A DNA stretch of 26,315 nt from Symbiodinium natans (lineage: Eukaryota; Sar; Dinophyceae; Suessiales; Symbiodiniaceae): the NCBI GenBank assembly GCA_905221605.1, contig CAJNDS010001250.1, positions 1 to 26,315 of the forward strand, written 5' to 3'. Numbering within the stretch: position 1 is the first letter of the stretch; every line of letters starts with the position of its first letter. Below the pieces are notes generated by a model. That model had not been told where the DNA came from, did not search any database, and saw only the letters and a program-made list of their open reading frames with translations. A program made the translations under genes and the position numbers. Below are positions 25,608 through 26,315 of this stretch, piece after piece.

Positions 25608-26315
25608 GGGAATGCAAGGCTCCTTGGCTGCATTTACACAATGTTGTGTTCACTTTCAGCTGAGGCTCGAGCTGAATTCTCAAATTTCTAATCCCTCCCC
25701 CTGGCCATGTGCGACATAGTGGCTCACAGGGTCAGGGGCTCAGGCATTGGGAAAACAATTTAGATCTTTTTTGAGCAATCCCGCCTCCTGTCTCAGGTGC
25801 TCAAACACAATCTGAAGCAAGCGGAGCTGGCTTCAAGTATCCTTTCGCCTACAAATTCGAGTCAGGGACCCAGATTTTTTTAACCTTTCTGGAATTCTCG
25901 CACCGAAGCACACTGAGGCGAGGTCTGGACCCGACCGTCGAAGCAGCTCTGCGAATCACAGCGGGCTACACTCCGAAGAAGCAGAGCCGGCCACGATTCG
26001 TCCTGCGCCCTAAAAAGAACCAGACATCCTCCTTACAGGTCCGGGTCGAGGGCATTAGGCATGGAACGACAACATCTGCCAGAATCCTTGGCCAGACAGT
26101 CGCGAGCTCAGCTTTCTCAGGTTCTTCTTTCAAGTGGCAGCTGTGAACAGTTGCAACCCAGAAGATCAGCGTGTGCCGCGAAGACACACGCCTGAGGGGC
26201 TGGTTCCGCAGATTGGGTCTTGATCCCGAATGGGAATGCGCATGGCTCCTAGAAGTGAAGGTCTGAACCGCAGCGAGAGCCGAAAAAAAAGCCTGTGAGC
26301 TTCTGCAACATGGCA
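25608..26315 (+). promoter_or_regulatory. Leader region of segment I
   Basis: This repeats 4483-5190 of segment B, identical as far as I compared by eye. It is the region upstream of the replicase ORFs. No gene is supported within it. Confidence 0.4.

Larger units (their letters stand above)
21379..26315 (+). mobile_element. Segment I: second copy of element B, cut by the window end
   Basis: The left end and leader match B at an offset of 21085 bp up to the tandem array. After the array the offset is 21125 bp, so the array is 40 bp longer here. The window ends at the equivalent of position 5190 in B, about 130 bp before the first replicase ORF would start. Whether this copy has intact genes cannot be seen. 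Confidence 0.85.

Overview
This looks like a repeat-built, telomere-associated stretch of a eukaryotic nuclear genome. TTTAGGG-type telomeric DNA (read here as CCCTAAA) occurs in seven arrays of about 90 to 450 bp plus one 20-bp remnant. Between them sit nine mobile-element-like segments. A dinoflagellate (for example a Symbiodiniaceae-like alga) is my best guess, from the TTTAGGG telomere type, the GC-rich intron-poor helicase gene, the Lys/Ala hexamer tract in its protein and the many GC-rich minisatellites. No rRNA gene or spliced-leader sequence proves this. The CCCTAAA strand reads 5'->3' on the + strand throughout, so if this is a true subtelomere the chromosome end lies to the left.

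Layout. Type 1 segments start at CAAG just after ...AAACCCT, carry ATAGAAATTGTAT 13-14 bp inside the left end and its inverse ATACAATTTCTAT exactly at the right end, and then re-enter the telomeric repeat in phase. They are A (1-202, right end only), B (294-12170), D (14204-14864), F (17540-18241), H (20577-21280) and I (21379-26315, a second copy of B cut by the window edge). Type 2 segments have unrelated ends: a left hairpin and a right module containing TTGGGGTGGG. They are C (12191-13887), E (14991-17093) and G (18499-20228). E and G are near copies of each other, as are D and F.

B is the only segment with convincing genes. It holds a 4-kb higher-order tandem array (727-bp unit), an 840-bp leader region, and a Helitron-type replicase split over two overlapping frames. 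The first ORF (5321-6454) has zinc-binding cysteine pairs and the region that normally precedes the Helitron Rep domain. The second (6319-11172, 1617 aa) has the HUH/two-tyrosine Rep nuclease, a PIF1-like helicase, a C2HC zinc finger, a Lys/Ala-rich linker and a C-terminal Josephin-like cysteine protease domain. A G7 run at 6396-6402 lies in the overlap and forms a formally correct -1 slippery heptamer.

Working model (inference): B is an autonomous rolling-circle transposon of the Helitron2/Helentron kind, with asymmetric inverted repeats and no target duplication, that inserts in telomeric repeats. D, F and H are short non-autonomous relatives sharing its ends. C, E and G belong to a second telomere-repeat-dwelling family of unknown mechanism. 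All identifications come from motif reading; no database search was possible.
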